From Achromobacter mucicolens (GTDB lineage Bacteria > Pseudomonadota > Gammaproteobacteria > Burkholderiales > Burkholderiaceae_B): a DNA stretch of 64,000 nucleotides. A program made the translations under genes and the position numbers. Below the pieces are notes generated by a model. That model was not told where the DNA came from and searched no databases. It saw only the letters and a list, made by a program, of their open reading frames with translations. The stretch is taken from positions 1 to 64,000 of the forward strand of contig NZ_CADIJP010000014.1 of assembly GCF_902859725.1 (NCBI RefSeq), read 5' to 3'. Positions 25,225 through 34,766 of the stretch are shown in pieces. How positions within the stretch are numbered: position 1 is the first letter of the stretch; every line of letters begins with the position of its first letter.

Positions 25225-26107
25225 CGGGATTTGCCCGCTCCTTCAGCCACCCCGCCACCGCCTGAACCGCCCCCGACGCCTCCCGCCCGGCGAACATCGC
25301 CAGGTGATACGTGTGCCCGTCGATCTCGGGCCCGAACGGCTGCGCCAGGTGCCCCGCCCGCAACTCATCATCCACCAGCGACAAGCTGACCAACGCGATC
25401 CCGTGCCCGGCCACCGCGGCCTGTATCGCATGGCCTTCATCCGAGAACCGCAACTGCCCGGCTTCGGGCGGTAGCGGACGCCCGGCGACCGCAAACCAGC
25501 GCTCCCACGTCGGGTTGTCGGCTTGCGCGCGCTTCCAGTCAAAGCGGATCAGCGGCACCCGCGCCAGATCGTCGGGCGAGACGACGCCCAGGCGGGGATT
25601 GGCCACCGGCGCGAACCGGTCGGTGAACAAGGGCTGCACCACCAGCCCGGGGTACGGCCCCCGGCCATAGCGGATGGCGATGTCGACGGCGGATGAGCGC
25701 AGGTCGACGAGGTCGTCGCTGGCCTGCAGCTGCAGGTCGATATCCGGATGCCGGCGCCGGAAATCGGCCATGCGCGGCACCAGCCATTTCACGGTGAAGG
25801 CATTGGTCGCGGAAATGCTGACCTGCGCGCGCGTGCGCTGCTGCGTCAGGCGCGCCAGTGTCGCCTCGAATTTGTCGAAGCCGTCGCGCAGCACCGGGTA
25901 AAGCTGCGCCCCGGTGTCGGTCAGCGTCACCTTGCGCACCTGGCGGTCGAAAAGCGCCAGGCCCGTTCCCGCTTCCAGCGCGCGGATCTGATGGCTGACG
26001 GCCGTCGGGGTGACGGCAAGTTCCTCGGCGGCGGCCTTGAAGCTGCCCAGGCGCGCGGCGGCCTCAAACGCGCGCAGCGCGGAAAGCGGGAGGGACCGGC
26101 GTTGCAT
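25214..26107 (-). CDS. LysR family regulator (GcvA-like)
   Basis: 297 residues. The N-terminal helix-turn-helix (LSALRAFEAAARLGSFKAAAEELAVTPTAVSHQIRALE) is of the GcvA type, and the substrate-binding domain contains VDIAIRYGRGPYPGL. It is divergent from the RidA/old-yellow-enzyme operon, with 147 bases between, and is its likely regulator. Confidence 0.88.
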   Translation of the reverse strand: MQRRSLPLSALRAFEAAARLGSFKAAAEELAVTPTAVSHQIRALEAGTGLALFDRQVRKVTLTDTGAQLYPVLRDGFDKFEATLARLTQQRTRAQVSISATNAFTVKWLVPRMADFRRRHPDIDLQLQASDDLVDLRSSAVDIAIRYGRGPYPGLVVQPLFTDRFAPVANPRLGVVSPDDLARVPLIRFDWKRAQADNPTWERWFAVAGRPLPPEAGQLRFSDEGHAIQAAVAGHGIALVSLSLVDDELRAGHLAQPFGPEIDGHTYHLAMFAGREASGAVQAVAGWLKERANPVSP

Positions 26108-26254
26108 GGGCGGGGCTCACATAGATGAATTTTTCTCGTCTTATAGCTGACAAACGAACCTTTGTCACGGCCAGGCCTGAATTCTAAAGTTCATCCATCG
26201 GACGGCGCATCAACCGACAACACCCGTCCGGATATAGATGAAGGAATTCGCATC

Positions 26255-26650
26255 ATGCTTAAACAGGTCATCACCCAGCCCGACAACTACGCGCCCTTCC
26301 TGCTGTCGCAGGGCATCCAGTTCGGCAACCTGCTTTTCATCTCGGGTCAGGCCGGCGCCGCCGACGACGGGAAGATCGTGGACGGCGGATTTCTGGCGCA
26401 GGGCGAACAGGCGTTCAGTAATCTGCGCCGCGCGCTGGAAGCCGGCGGCTCGCGCCTGGAGGACGTCATCAAGGTCACCATCTTCGTGACCGACATGGGG
26501 CATTTCGACGACGTGGTTGCCCTGCGCCGCAAGTTCTTTTCGGCGCCCTACCCGGCCGACACAATTGCCGAGATCAAGGCGCTGTACGATCCGGCCGCGA
26601 TGATCGAGATCGAGGCCATCGCCGCGGTCCGCCCCACGGAGGGCCGCTGA
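26255..26650 (+). CDS. RidA/YjgF/UK114 family protein lacking the canonical arginine
   Basis: 131 residues from ATG 26255, preceded by GAAGGAATTCGC. RidA features include LLFISGQAG, GEQAFSNLRRALEAGGSRLEDVIKVTIFVTDM and AMIEIEAIAAV. Canonical RidA enzymes have PARS with an Arg that binds the substrate carboxylate; here the segment is PADTIAEIKAL with Asp in place of Arg. It is therefore unlikely to be a standard enamine/imine deaminase. An old-yellow-enzyme gene follows one base later. Confidence 0.85.
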   Translation: MLKQVITQPDNYAPFLLSQGIQFGNLLFISGQAGAADDGKIVDGGFLAQGEQAFSNLRRALEAGGSRLEDVIKVTIFVTDMGHFDDVVALRRKFFSAPYPADTIAEIKALYDPAAMIEIEAIAAVRPTEGR

Positions 26651-26651
26651 C

Positions 26652-27836
26652 ATGACCGCCGCTACCGATCGACGGCAGGACGCGCAGGACGCGCCCGCCG
26701 GCCTGTTCACGCCGCTGCGGGTGGGCCGCGTGGACCTGCCCAACCGGCTGGCCGTCGCGCCCATGACTCGGGTCAGCGCCACCGCCGATGGCCTTGCCAC
26801 GGCGCAGATGGCGGGCTACTACGAAGCGTTTGCGCGCGGCGGGTTCGGGCTGGTCATCACCGAGGGCATCTACACGGACAAGGCGCATGCGCAGGGATAC
26901 CTGTTCCAGCCCGGCCTGGCCGACGACGCGCAGCGCGATGCGTGGCGGCCCGTGGTGGACCGCGTGCATGCGCAAGGCGGGCGGATCTTCGCCCAGCTCA
27001 TGCACGCCGGAGCGCTGTCGCAAGGCAATCCGCATCGTCCCGGGACGAAAGGCCCATCGGCCGTGTTGCCGGCCGGGCAGCAGATGACCTTCTATCGCGG
27101 CCAGGGTCCGTACCGGATGCCGCACGCCATGACCCTGCACGACATCGGCGAGGTGGTCGAGGGCTTTGCGCAGGCGGCCCGCCGCGCGCAGGAAGCGGGG
27201 TTCGACGGCGTCGAGATACACGGCGCCAACGGATACCTGCTGGACCAGTTCCTCACGCGTCACACGAATCTGCGCGAGGACGGCTACGGCGGCAGTCTGG
27301 AGAACCGGCTACGGCTGACGGTGGACGTGATCCAGGCGGCGCGCCAATCGACACCTGGAAGCTTCGTGGTCGGCGTGCGCACTTCGCAGGGCAAGGTGAA
27401 TGACTTCACGCACAAGTGGGAAGGCGGCCAGGACGACGCGGCGCGGATCTTCGGCGCCCTGGGCGCGGCGCCCATCGACTACTTGCACACCACCGAGTTC
27501 GAGGCCTGGCGTCCCGCCTTTGGCGACAGCGGCGCGAGCCTTGCGGCATTGGCGCGCCGCCATGTCCGGGTACCCGTGCTGGCAAACGGATCCCTGCACG
27601 ATCCGCGCCAGGCCGAAGCCCTGCTGGCGGGCCAGGACGCGGATTTCGTGTCGCTGGGCCGCGGGGCGCTCACGCATGCCGACTGGCCAGCCCGGCTGCG
27701 CGCGGGCGAGCCGCACGAGGCTTTTGACCGGGGACTGCTGGCGCCGATTGCAGACCTGGACAACGCGGCGCGTCACCGGGCAGCGACAGCGCCTGACGCG
27801 GGCCGCGTTGAACGCGCCGTCGCCGGGCACGCCTGA
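26652..27836 (+). CDS. NADH:flavin oxidoreductase (old yellow enzyme family)
   Basis: 394 residues. FMN-dependent TIM-barrel features include LFTPLRVGRVDLPNRLAVAPMTR, VEIHGANGYLLDQFL, TRHTNLREDGYGGSLENRLRL and FVSLGRGALTHADWP. These enzymes reduce alpha,beta-unsaturated carbonyls, nitro compounds or enamines. Coupling to a RidA-like gene one base upstream suggests a reactive imine or enamine intermediate; this is inference. Confidence 0.9.
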   Translation: MTAATDRRQDAQDAPAGLFTPLRVGRVDLPNRLAVAPMTRVSATADGLATAQMAGYYEAFARGGFGLVITEGIYTDKAHAQGYLFQPGLADDAQRDAWRPVVDRVHAQGGRIFAQLMHAGALSQGNPHRPGTKGPSAVLPAGQQMTFYRGQGPYRMPHAMTLHDIGEVVEGFAQAARRAQEAGFDGVEIHGANGYLLDQFLTRHTNLREDGYGGSLENRLRLTVDVIQAARQSTPGSFVVGVRTSQGKVNDFTHKWEGGQDDAARIFGALGAAPIDYLHTTEFEAWRPAFGDSGASLAALARRHVRVPVLANGSLHDPRQAEALLAGQDADFVSLGRGALTHADWPARLRAGEPHEAFDRGLLAPIADLDNAARHRAATAPDAGRVERAVAGHA

Positions 27837-27854
27837 ACGCCCCAGCGCGCCGGG

Positions 27855-29228
27855 TCAGCCGGGATTCCGCAACGACTGGCAAATCCATGTGCCGATGCCG
27901 GTGATCGCGGCGTCGCCATGCGGCAATCCCATCACCTGCAGCCCCAGCGGCAGGCCATCGACGGCCATCAACGGCACATTGATCGCGGGCGCGCCCAGCA
28001 GTGACGATGCGCAGGCAAACGAGACGTCGCCCGTCGGATATCGGGTGTCGCGGATGTCCGCCGCAATGGGCGCCGCGCCACATGCATTCAGGCTGACCAG
28101 CGCGTCGCATTGCGTGGCCAGGGCCGCCAGACATTGGCGCGCGTGTTCGCGCAGCAGCAGGCATTCGCGGTAGTCCGCCAGCGTCATGGCGCGCCCGCTT
28201 TCCAGTTGCCGCACCAGGCTGGGACCGAGCGTGTAGGGGTGATTGGCGACCAGGTTGGCCAGCGACCAGCGCTGTTCCCAGGAGATGAGCCGCAACGACA
28301 GGGGCGCGGCTTGCGAGATGGCGCGCTCCAGCGCATCGACCAGCGCCGAATCGCCGCGCCGGATGATCGACACGCCTTGCCGCGAGAGCGCGTCCAGGGT
28401 GGCCTCAAACGCCTCGCGGGCCTGCGGCTCGGCGCGCGTCCACCCCTCGGTTTCCAACGCAACGAGCCGCGCCGGCTTGCGTGCGGCCGGCGCCTGCAGC
28501 GGGCCATAGAGGCCGGGATGGCCGGGATCGCCGCCCGCCCGCAGGGCAATTTCCGCCGCCGCCGTCCACATGTCTTCGACGGAATTGGCATGGATGCCGA
28601 TATGCGCCTGGCTCAGCCCCAACCGCTCGCCGCGATTGAGCGCGCCGAACGTCGGCTTCAGGGCCCAGTTGGCGTTGTAGCTGGCCGGCCGCAATACCGA
28701 CCCCACCAGTTGCGAACCAATGGCCATGGGCACCATGTTGGCGCCCACCACGGCGGCCGACCCGCTGGACGATCCGCCCGGCGTGCGCCGCGGATCGAAC
28801 GGATTGGTGGTGGGACCGGGGTCCAGAAACCCCAGAGCGGTGGTGACCGTCTTGCCCAGGATGATCGCGCCGGCATCGCGCAGCGCACGGACCACGGCGC
28901 TGTCGTTCTTGGGAAAGTTGCCGTCAAAGGCCGCGCAGCCCATCTGCGTGGGCATGTCGCGCGTTTCGATCAGGTCCTTGATGCCGACGGGCATGCCGTC
29001 GATGGCGGAAAGCGGCCGGCCGTCACGATAGCGCTGGGCGCTGGCGTCGGCGGCGGCCCGGGCGCCCGCCTCGTTCAGGACGACCCAGCCCTTGAGCTGG
29101 CCCTCCCGCGCGGCAATCACTTCCAGGCAGCGTTCCAGGTAGTCGCGGGGCGTGTCGCGGCGGTCGGCAAACGCGGCGCGGGCGTCATGAAAAGTCAGGG
29201 CAGCGTGGGTGCTGGGGTCGTAGGTCAA
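27855..29228 (-). CDS. Amidase signature family protein with altered serine motif
   Basis: 457 residues, starting at TTG 29228 with CGGAG nine bases upstream. The catalytic Lys84 (VGIKDLIET) and the Gly/Ser motif at 151-157 (GGSSSGS) are present. The nucleophile motif, normally GTDTGGSIRIPA, reads GSQLVGSVLRPAS: Ser177 is kept but its oxyanion-hole neighbours are changed. It follows a Bug receptor gene by 18 bases. It probably hydrolyses an imported amide or ester with non-standard specificity. Confidence 0.85.
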   Translation of the reverse strand: MTYDPSTHAALTFHDARAAFADRRDTPRDYLERCLEVIAAREGQLKGWVVLNEAGARAAADASAQRYRDGRPLSAIDGMPVGIKDLIETRDMPTQMGCAAFDGNFPKNDSAVVRALRDAGAIILGKTVTTALGFLDPGPTTNPFDPRRTPGGSSSGSAAVVGANMVPMAIGSQLVGSVLRPASYNANWALKPTFGALNRGERLGLSQAHIGIHANSVEDMWTAAAEIALRAGGDPGHPGLYGPLQAPAARKPARLVALETEGWTRAEPQAREAFEATLDALSRQGVSIIRRGDSALVDALERAISQAAPLSLRLISWEQRWSLANLVANHPYTLGPSLVRQLESGRAMTLADYRECLLLREHARQCLAALATQCDALVSLNACGAAPIAADIRDTRYPTGDVSFACASSLLGAPAINVPLMAVDGLPLGLQVMGLPHGDAAITGIGTWICQSLRNPG

Positions 29229-29246
29229 GGCGTGGCTCCGGTGATC

Positions 29247-30230
29247 TTATTCACTGCTTTTGATGCCAAGGGTGCGAATCAGCGCGCTCCAGCGGGCATA
29301 TTCGGCGCGGAAGAACGTATCGAATTCAGCAGGCGAGCCCGGCTGCACCTGCAGATTGATGCCCTTCAGGCGCTCCAGGATCGCGGGCTCGGCCAGGACC
29401 TCGTTCAGGTCGCGGTTGATCTTCTGCTTGATATCGTCCGGCAGGCCGGCGGGCGCAAAAAGTCCGTACCAGGCTTCCAGGCGCAGGCCGGGCAGGCCGG
29501 CCTCGGCGGCGGTCGGCACGTCGGGCAACGCCTCCAGGCGCTGCGGCGACGCCAGGGCATAGGCCTTGAGCTTTCCGCCCTTCACGTGATTGATGACATT
29601 GCCCGACGCAAACTGCACCAGCAGGTCGACCTCGCCGCCGATGGCAGCCATCGAGGCCTCCAGCGCGCCCCGGTACGGCACGTGCATCACGTCCACCTGG
29701 GCCTCGCGCTTGAAGATCTCGGTAAACAGCTGCAGCGACGATCCCGAGCCGTTCGAGGCGTAGGTGTACTTGCCCGGCTCGGCGCGAAAACGCTTGATCA
29801 GCGCGGACAGATCGGCATCGTCGATGCCCGGACGGGTCAGGACCAGGACGGGCAGGCTGCCGATCTTGCCGATGCGCGCGAGGCCATTCTCGACATCGAT
29901 CCTGGCATTGGGGTTCAGGGCCGGCAGCGTGGCCAGCTCATTGAAGGTCAGCATCAGCGTGTAGCCGTCGGGCTTGGCCCGGGCCACGTAGTCGGCGCCG
30001 ATGAGCGTGCCCGCGCCCGGCTTGTTCTCCACCACGACGGCCTGCCCCCAGCGCTGCGCGAGCCGGGGGCCGATCAACCGGGCAAGAATATCGGCGGTGC
30101 CGCCCGGCGTGGTCGGCACCACGATGCTGACGGGGCGCTGCGGGTAGTCGGCCGCCGAAGCGGTCCCGGCCAGCACCGCAGCGCCGCAGAAGGCGGCCAT
30201 TCCGATCCGTCGAAACAACGTTCTGAACAT
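29247..30230 (-). CDS. Bug-type tripartite tricarboxylate transporter substrate-binding protein
   Basis: 327 residues from ATG 30230, preceded by GGGGAAATCC. A signal peptide (about 1-26) is followed by the Bug pattern YPQRPVSIVVPTTPGGTADILAR, ENKPGAGTLIGADYVARAKPDGYTL, VPYRGALEASMAAIGGEVDLL and TAAEAGLPG. No TctA/TctB membrane genes are nearby, the usual orphan situation in Alcaligenaceae. It forms an operon with an amidase and is divergent from a LysR gene. Confidence 0.92.
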   Translation of the reverse strand: MFRTLFRRIGMAAFCGAAVLAGTASAADYPQRPVSIVVPTTPGGTADILARLIGPRLAQRWGQAVVVENKPGAGTLIGADYVARAKPDGYTLMLTFNELATLPALNPNARIDVENGLARIGKIGSLPVLVLTRPGIDDADLSALIKRFRAEPGKYTYASNGSGSSLQLFTEIFKREAQVDVMHVPYRGALEASMAAIGGEVDLLVQFASGNVINHVKGGKLKAYALASPQRLEALPDVPTAAEAGLPGLRLEAWYGLFAPAGLPDDIKQKINRDLNEVLAEPAILERLKGINLQVQPGSPAEFDTFFRAEYARWSALIRTLGIKSSE

Positions 30231-30329
30231 GGATTTCCCCTTATGTCTGTTCTTGGCCGCAAAGTCAGGCGGCCGTGCCATCTTGGGCGTTCGCACGGCG
30301 GGGTTCAAACGACTTTATCTATGGCACAC

Positions 30330-30344
30330 TTAACTTTTTGTTAA
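30330..30344. promoter_or_regulatory. Inverted repeat in Bug/LysR divergent promoter
   Basis: TTAACTTTTTGTTAA has perfect TTAAC/GTTAA arms around a five-base centre and ends 12 bases before the LysR ATG. The spacing and divergent setting fit a LysR-type box. Confidence 0.5.
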
Positions 30345-30356
30345 CTGAACCCCGCG

Positions 30357-31238
30357 ATGACCGCCCTGCCTCCGCTCAATGCGCTGCGCTGTTTCGAGGT
30401 CGCCGGCCGCCTGGGCAGCATCACCAGCGCGGCCGAGGAACTTAGCGTGACGCCCGCCGCCATCAGCCGCCAGATCCGTCTGCTGGAGGAACACCTGGGG
30501 CTCAAGCTGTTCCTGCGCCAGCACCGCCGCATCGTGCTCACCTCCATGGGTGCGGCGTATCACGCCGATATCGCGCGCTGCTTTGGCGGGCTGCAGCGCG
30601 CCACGTCCGAACTGGGCGAGCGCTCACGCCGCCGTCAATTCGTCATCAAGGCGCCGCATAGCGTCGCCATGCGCTGGCTCCTGCCCCGGCTATCGGGGTT
30701 TCACCGGCAATATCCCGACATCGACGTCAAGCTGCACACGGCCGTGGACGCGCCGGACTTCGAACGCGAGGAAGTCGACGCCGGCATCTGCATGGGCGAT
30801 GGCCGCTGGCGTGGCCTGGTGAGCTACAAGCTGATGGTCAATGAATTGCTGCCGGTCTGCGTGCCCGGCAAATGCGCACGGCTGCGCACGCCCGCCGATC
30901 TGAAGGGAGAGATCCTGCTGCACACGCTGGCGCGCCCCGACTATTGGGAAATATGGCTGCAGGCCGCCGGCCTGACCGGGATCGACGTCACGCGCGGCCT
31001 GCGCTATGAATCGTCCGCGCTGGCCTACGAGGCCGCGCTGGAGGGCTACGGCGTGGCCATCGCGCAAAAGCCTCTGGTGCAAAAGGAACTGGACGAAGGC
31101 CGGCTGGTGGCGCCCTTCGACCTGACCGTGGACCTGGGCGCGCAAAGCTATTATTTTGTCCTGCCCCCCGAAGACTACCGGCGGCCATCGCCCGAACTGA
31201 CGCAGTTCCGGGCCTGGGCCGCCTCCTGCGCGATCTAG
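30357..31238 (+). CDS. LysR family regulator (GcvA-like)
   Basis: 293 residues. Helix-turn-helix LNALRCFEVAGRLGSITSAAEELSVTPAAISRQIRLLEEHLG at the N terminus; the ligand domain contains VDAGICMGDGRWRGL. It is divergent from the Bug receptor-amidase operon and probably controls it in response to the imported compound. Confidence 0.88.
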   Translation: MTALPPLNALRCFEVAGRLGSITSAAEELSVTPAAISRQIRLLEEHLGLKLFLRQHRRIVLTSMGAAYHADIARCFGGLQRATSELGERSRRRQFVIKAPHSVAMRWLLPRLSGFHRQYPDIDVKLHTAVDAPDFEREEVDAGICMGDGRWRGLVSYKLMVNELLPVCVPGKCARLRTPADLKGEILLHTLARPDYWEIWLQAAGLTGIDVTRGLRYESSALAYEAALEGYGVAIAQKPLVQKELDEGRLVAPFDLTVDLGAQSYYFVLPPEDYRRPSPELTQFRAWAASCAI

Positions 31239-31373
31239 CGCTGGCGGACTTTCGCCGAAAGCGGATCCCGATGTCCCGGTCCGCCTGCCGCGTTAGGCTA
31301 CATTGCAGGGTCGCCAACCAGGCCCGCAGCCCCCTACAAGCTGCGCATCAACCCTTGCAGGAGCCGTACCGCA

Positions 31374-31874
31374 GTGAATGACACCTCCACGCCGGACACC
31401 GACCTTTCCGACGCGCCCAAAGAGCAGCAAGCCACGCTCTGGCGCGACGACGGCTGGACCGCGCGCATCATCAAGAACGAAGACGACGACGGCTGGGCCG
31501 TCGAAATGACGCTGGACGGCCAGGCCGAGCCCGCGTTGGTCGGGCCCTGGACCATGGGCCGAGACAAGAAGAACCCCAAGCCGCTCGACGCGCCGGCATT
31601 CCACACGCTGGTCAAGACGGCCAACGAAGTCCTGCGCCGCCACGAACAGCAATTGCACGCCACGCTGCACAAGAGCGTGAAGATCGACGCCGCCGAAGGC
31701 CGCCTGACCGTCAAGCTGGACATCGTGCCCGACGAGGACGAGCCCTACGCCACGCTCAGCGCCTACGACGAACTGGGCGAGCAGCTCGCCCAGATCCGCG
31801 TGCCGCCGACGTACAAGCTGAACGTGCAGCGGGCGTCGGACTGGGCAGCGGGCGGGTTTGGCCGGGAGGGCTGA
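31374..31874 (+). CDS. Conserved acidic protein of unknown function
   Basis: 166 residues from GTG 31374, with CAGGAGCC ten bases upstream. No signal or membrane segment. It is rich in Asp/Glu/Lys, with a helix of EVLRRHEQQLHATLHKSVKI and a predicted beta-rich C-terminal half. Families of this size occur in Bordetella and Achromobacter as hypothetical proteins, but no function is known to me. Confidence 0.7.
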   Translation: MNDTSTPDTDLSDAPKEQQATLWRDDGWTARIIKNEDDDGWAVEMTLDGQAEPALVGPWTMGRDKKNPKPLDAPAFHTLVKTANEVLRRHEQQLHATLHKSVKIDAAEGRLTVKLDIVPDEDEPYATLSAYDELGEQLAQIRVPPTYKLNVQRASDWAAGGFGREG

Positions 31875-31900
31875 GCCCCGGCCATTGCGGGGCGGCGGCG

Positions 31901-32704
31901 CTAGCCCTGCTCCGCTTCCCCGTCCCAGTCGTCATCGCCGGCTTGCACGGCGCGCAGCAGCCGTCCCAGATGCCCGCTGCTGGAAAATCCCAGGTCGGCG
32001 CTGACGCTTGCGACGGATTCGCCAAGCGCAAGCCGCCGGCGCGCCGTCTGCGCCAGCACGAAGCGGCGCAGCGTGATGGGAGAGCGCCCATAGGTCTCGA
32101 TGCAGGCGCGCTGCAAGCTGCGCGTGGTCGCGCCGAGCATGCTGGCGGACTCCGCAATCGCAGGTAGCGGCAGCCCCGCATCCAGGCGATCGCGCAGCAG
32201 CGCCAGCCATTGCCGGGCGAGCGGCAGCGGCGGCTGCGGTGCGCGCGTGCGGGCCTGCAGACGGGAGCCGGCGTCAAGCTGCGCAATAAGCGCCTGAACC
32301 AGCATCGGCAGCGCTGACGCCGACATCGCCGGCATCCACAGCGCATCAAGCATGGCTTGCGCCGCGCCATCCAGTTGCAGCACACCGTCCGCCCCGCAGC
32401 TTCGCAGCAATTCGGGCGCCAGATAGAGCTCGCCATGCTGCTGCGTCACGCTTTCTGCGCGCGTGCTGTGCTGGACGTGGGACGGCAGCAGCAAGGCCTG
32501 TCCGCGCACGAGCCGGCAGCGGCGGCGCGCGCCCTCCTCGTCGCGCCAGGCGCTATCCAGGGCGCCGGCGCGCGGCCACAGCAACATGGCGCAATCGTGT
32601 TCATGCCATTGAAACGCGTAGCGCGGCTGCCGGCTGGCCGCGAGCGCGAAGCCGGTCTGGGCAATCAGGCCTTGTTTGGAAGATAGCGGGACGGAACGCA
32701 TCAT
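31901..32704 (-). CDS. AraC family transcriptional regulator
   Basis: 267 residues from ATG 32704; an open extension to 32899 would add 65 residues of atypical composition and is not preferred. A cupin-like sensor part (FQWHEHDCAMLLWPRAG) is followed by an AraC DNA-binding part with TTRSLQRACIETYGRSPITLRRFVLAQTARRRLALGES and SADLGFSSSGHLGRLLRAV. It is divergent from the Bug-PhzF-RidA operon. Confidence 0.8.
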   Translation of the reverse strand: MMRSVPLSSKQGLIAQTGFALAASRQPRYAFQWHEHDCAMLLWPRAGALDSAWRDEEGARRRCRLVRGQALLLPSHVQHSTRAESVTQQHGELYLAPELLRSCGADGVLQLDGAAQAMLDALWMPAMSASALPMLVQALIAQLDAGSRLQARTRAPQPPLPLARQWLALLRDRLDAGLPLPAIAESASMLGATTRSLQRACIETYGRSPITLRRFVLAQTARRRLALGESVASVSADLGFSSSGHLGRLLRAVQAGDDDWDGEAEQG

Positions 32705-32923
32705 GACGGCGGGCAAGGCAAGTGCCGAGTCAGGCCACGCTGGCAACGGCGGAATGGGGCGTTCGGCCAGTATCGGCGCGTGGCGGCTTTCCCGCAAGCA
32801 CGGCGGGGCGCCAACACCCGCCCCTGTCGCGTACGGGATCATTCCATGTCGCACCGCGGTTCGCTGCCGTCCGGACGTCTTGCTTACGATCTGGGTCATT
32901 CAAACCAGCACAAGGGGAAGTAG

Positions 32924-33892
32924 ATGATCCGCGCACTGCCCGCCGCATTGCTATCGGCCGCCGTCTTGGCCTTGCCGGCCACCGGCGCCCTGGCCGAGTC
33001 CGCATGGCCCGACAAACCCATCACCCTGATCGTTCCTTTCCCGCCTGGCGGGGGCACGGACCTGGTCGTGCGCACCTTGCAGCCCGCGTTGTCGCGCGAG
33101 CTGGGCCAGACAGTCATCATCCAGAACACCGGCGGCGCCGGCGGCACGGTGGGATCCGGGCAGGCTGCCCGCGCGCGGCCGGACGGCTACACGGCCCTGG
33201 CGGTGACGACCAGCACCACTGCGCTCAGCGCCAGCCTGTACAAGAAGCTGCCCTACAACCCGGAAAAGGATTTCGACTACATCGGCTTCATCGGCACCTC
33301 GCCCTATGTGCTGGCGGTGCAACCGGCCTTGAAGGCGGCCACGGTCGACACGCTGACCGACGTCTTGAAGGCCCGCCGCACGGGCACGTTCGCCTCGGTG
33401 GGCGCGGGCACCGTGTCGCATCTGCTTGGCGAAATGTTCACGAAGGACAAGAAGCTGGACCTCACGCACGTGCCGTATCGCGGCGCGGCCCCCGCGTATA
33501 CGGACCTGATCGGCGGGCAGGTGGACATCATGTTCGACAACCCGGTGGGGCTGGCGCCGTTCGTGCAGAGCGGCAAGCTGGTGGCCGTGGCCACCACAAG
33601 TCCCACTCCGATCCTGCGGGGCGTGCCGACCTTTGCGTCTCAAGGCATGCCGGCCTATACGCAGGTGCTGTGGTATGGCCTAGCCTTTCCCAAGCAAACG
33701 CCCGATGCAATCGTGCAAAAGATGAATGCTGCGCTCAACGCGGCGCTGCGCGATCCGGCCGTGGCATCGGACCTGGCCGCCAAGGGCGTGGACGGGCGTC
33801 CGGGCACGTCCGAAGCACTGACGCAAGCCGTCTCACACGACCTCGCCTTCTGGGGCGACCTCATCACCAAGACCGGAGTCCAGTTTGACTAA
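32924..33892 (+). CDS. Bug-type tripartite tricarboxylate transporter substrate-binding protein
   Basis: 322 residues with a signal peptide (about 1-24) and the Bug pattern WPDKPITLIVPFPPGGGTDL, RARPDGYTAL, KLPYNPEKDFDYIGFIG and VPYRGAAPAYTDLIGGQVDIMFDN. No membrane subunits are encoded nearby. Its last codons overlap the PhzF gene by 8 bases, so receptor and enzyme are translationally coupled. Confidence 0.92.
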   Translation: MIRALPAALLSAAVLALPATGALAESAWPDKPITLIVPFPPGGGTDLVVRTLQPALSRELGQTVIIQNTGGAGGTVGSGQAARARPDGYTALAVTTSTTALSASLYKKLPYNPEKDFDYIGFIGTSPYVLAVQPALKAATVDTLTDVLKARRTGTFASVGAGTVSHLLGEMFTKDKKLDLTHVPYRGAAPAYTDLIGGQVDIMFDNPVGLAPFVQSGKLVAVATTSPTPILRGVPTFASQGMPAYTQVLWYGLAFPKQTPDAIVQKMNAALNAALRDPAVASDLAAKGVDGRPGTSEALTQAVSHDLAFWGDLITKTGVQFD

Positions 33893-34766
33893 GCCCGCCT
33901 TCCCTACCGCGCCCGCCGAGCCGGCCTCCGGCCAGGCGATCCTGCTGCGCGTATTCGTCGATACGACCCAGCCCCGCGAAGGCGGCAACCCGGTGCCGCT
34001 GGTGCTTGACGCGCAGGGCATGACGGCCAGCGACATGCAGGCCCTGGCCGCGCACCACGGTCACGAGTCGTCCTTCGTTGTGCCGGCCGATCGCGATGAT
34101 CATCTATGCCAATTGCGATTCTTCGTTCCCGGCCACGAAATGGAGATGTGTGGACACGCAACCGTGGGCACGCTTTGGGCCCTGCGGCAGTGGGGACGCT
34201 GGACGACGCCGCGCGCACGCGTTCAGACCCTGAGCGGCAGCGTGGATATCGAATGGGACGACGCTGGCAATCGCGCCTGGGTGTCGCAGCCTGCCGTCGC
34301 CACCTCAGCGCTCACGCCGGCGCAATGCCGCGCGATCGCTGAGGTGCTGCGCATCGATCCCGACCTGCCCGGCCTGCACATGATCAATGCCAGCACCAGC
34401 CGCGTGAAGACGTTGGTACGGCTGCCGGGCGTGGCCCAACTGAACGCCTTGACGCCCGACTTCGAAGCGATGCGGGAAGTCTGCGAGGCCATCGGCTCGA
34501 CCGGTCTCTACCCCTATGCGCTAACGACGGACGGCGCCAGCGCGCGGCAATTTCCCAAGGCGTCTGGCTACCCCGAGGATGCGGCCACCGGCATTGCGGC
34601 CGCCGCCCTGTGGGGCTACCTGAACGAGACGGGCAGCGTGCCGGCGGACGGGGTGTACACGGTCCGCCAGGGCGTGGCCATGGGATCGCCCTCGGCAATC
34701 CAGTTGCGCCGGCGGGGCGACGCCCCCGGGTGTTGGCTGAGCGGCGAAACGCAATGGATGCGGTGA
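33885..34766 (+). CDS. PhzF family isomerase/epimerase
   Basis: 293 residues, starting at TTG 33885. Two symmetric halves; Glu61 in HHGHESSFV is the catalytic acid/base, with MEMCGHATVGTLWAL and GYPEDAATGIAAAALWGYL forming the usual PhzF substrate pocket. Family members isomerise compounds such as trans-2,3-dihydro-3-hydroxyanthranilate or epimerise amino acids. The operon with a transport receptor and RidA protein suggests catabolism of an imported amino or hydroxy acid. Confidence 0.88.
   Translation: MTKPAFPTAPAEPASGQAILLRVFVDTTQPREGGNPVPLVLDAQGMTASDMQALAAHHGHESSFVVPADRDDHLCQLRFFVPGHEMEMCGHATVGTLWALRQWGRWTTPRARVQTLSGSVDIEWDDAGNRAWVSQPAVATSALTPAQCRAIAEVLRIDPDLPGLHMINASTSRVKTLVRLPGVAQLNALTPDFEAMREVCEAIGSTGLYPYALTTDGASARQFPKASGYPEDAATGIAAAALWGYLNETGSVPADGVYTVRQGVAMGSPSAIQLRRRGDAPGCWLSGETQWMR

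Noticed and set aside
28110-30344. 744-residue open frame on the plus strand
   Set aside because: It is antisense to the amidase and Bug receptor genes, with Arg/Gly/Gln-rich nonsense composition.
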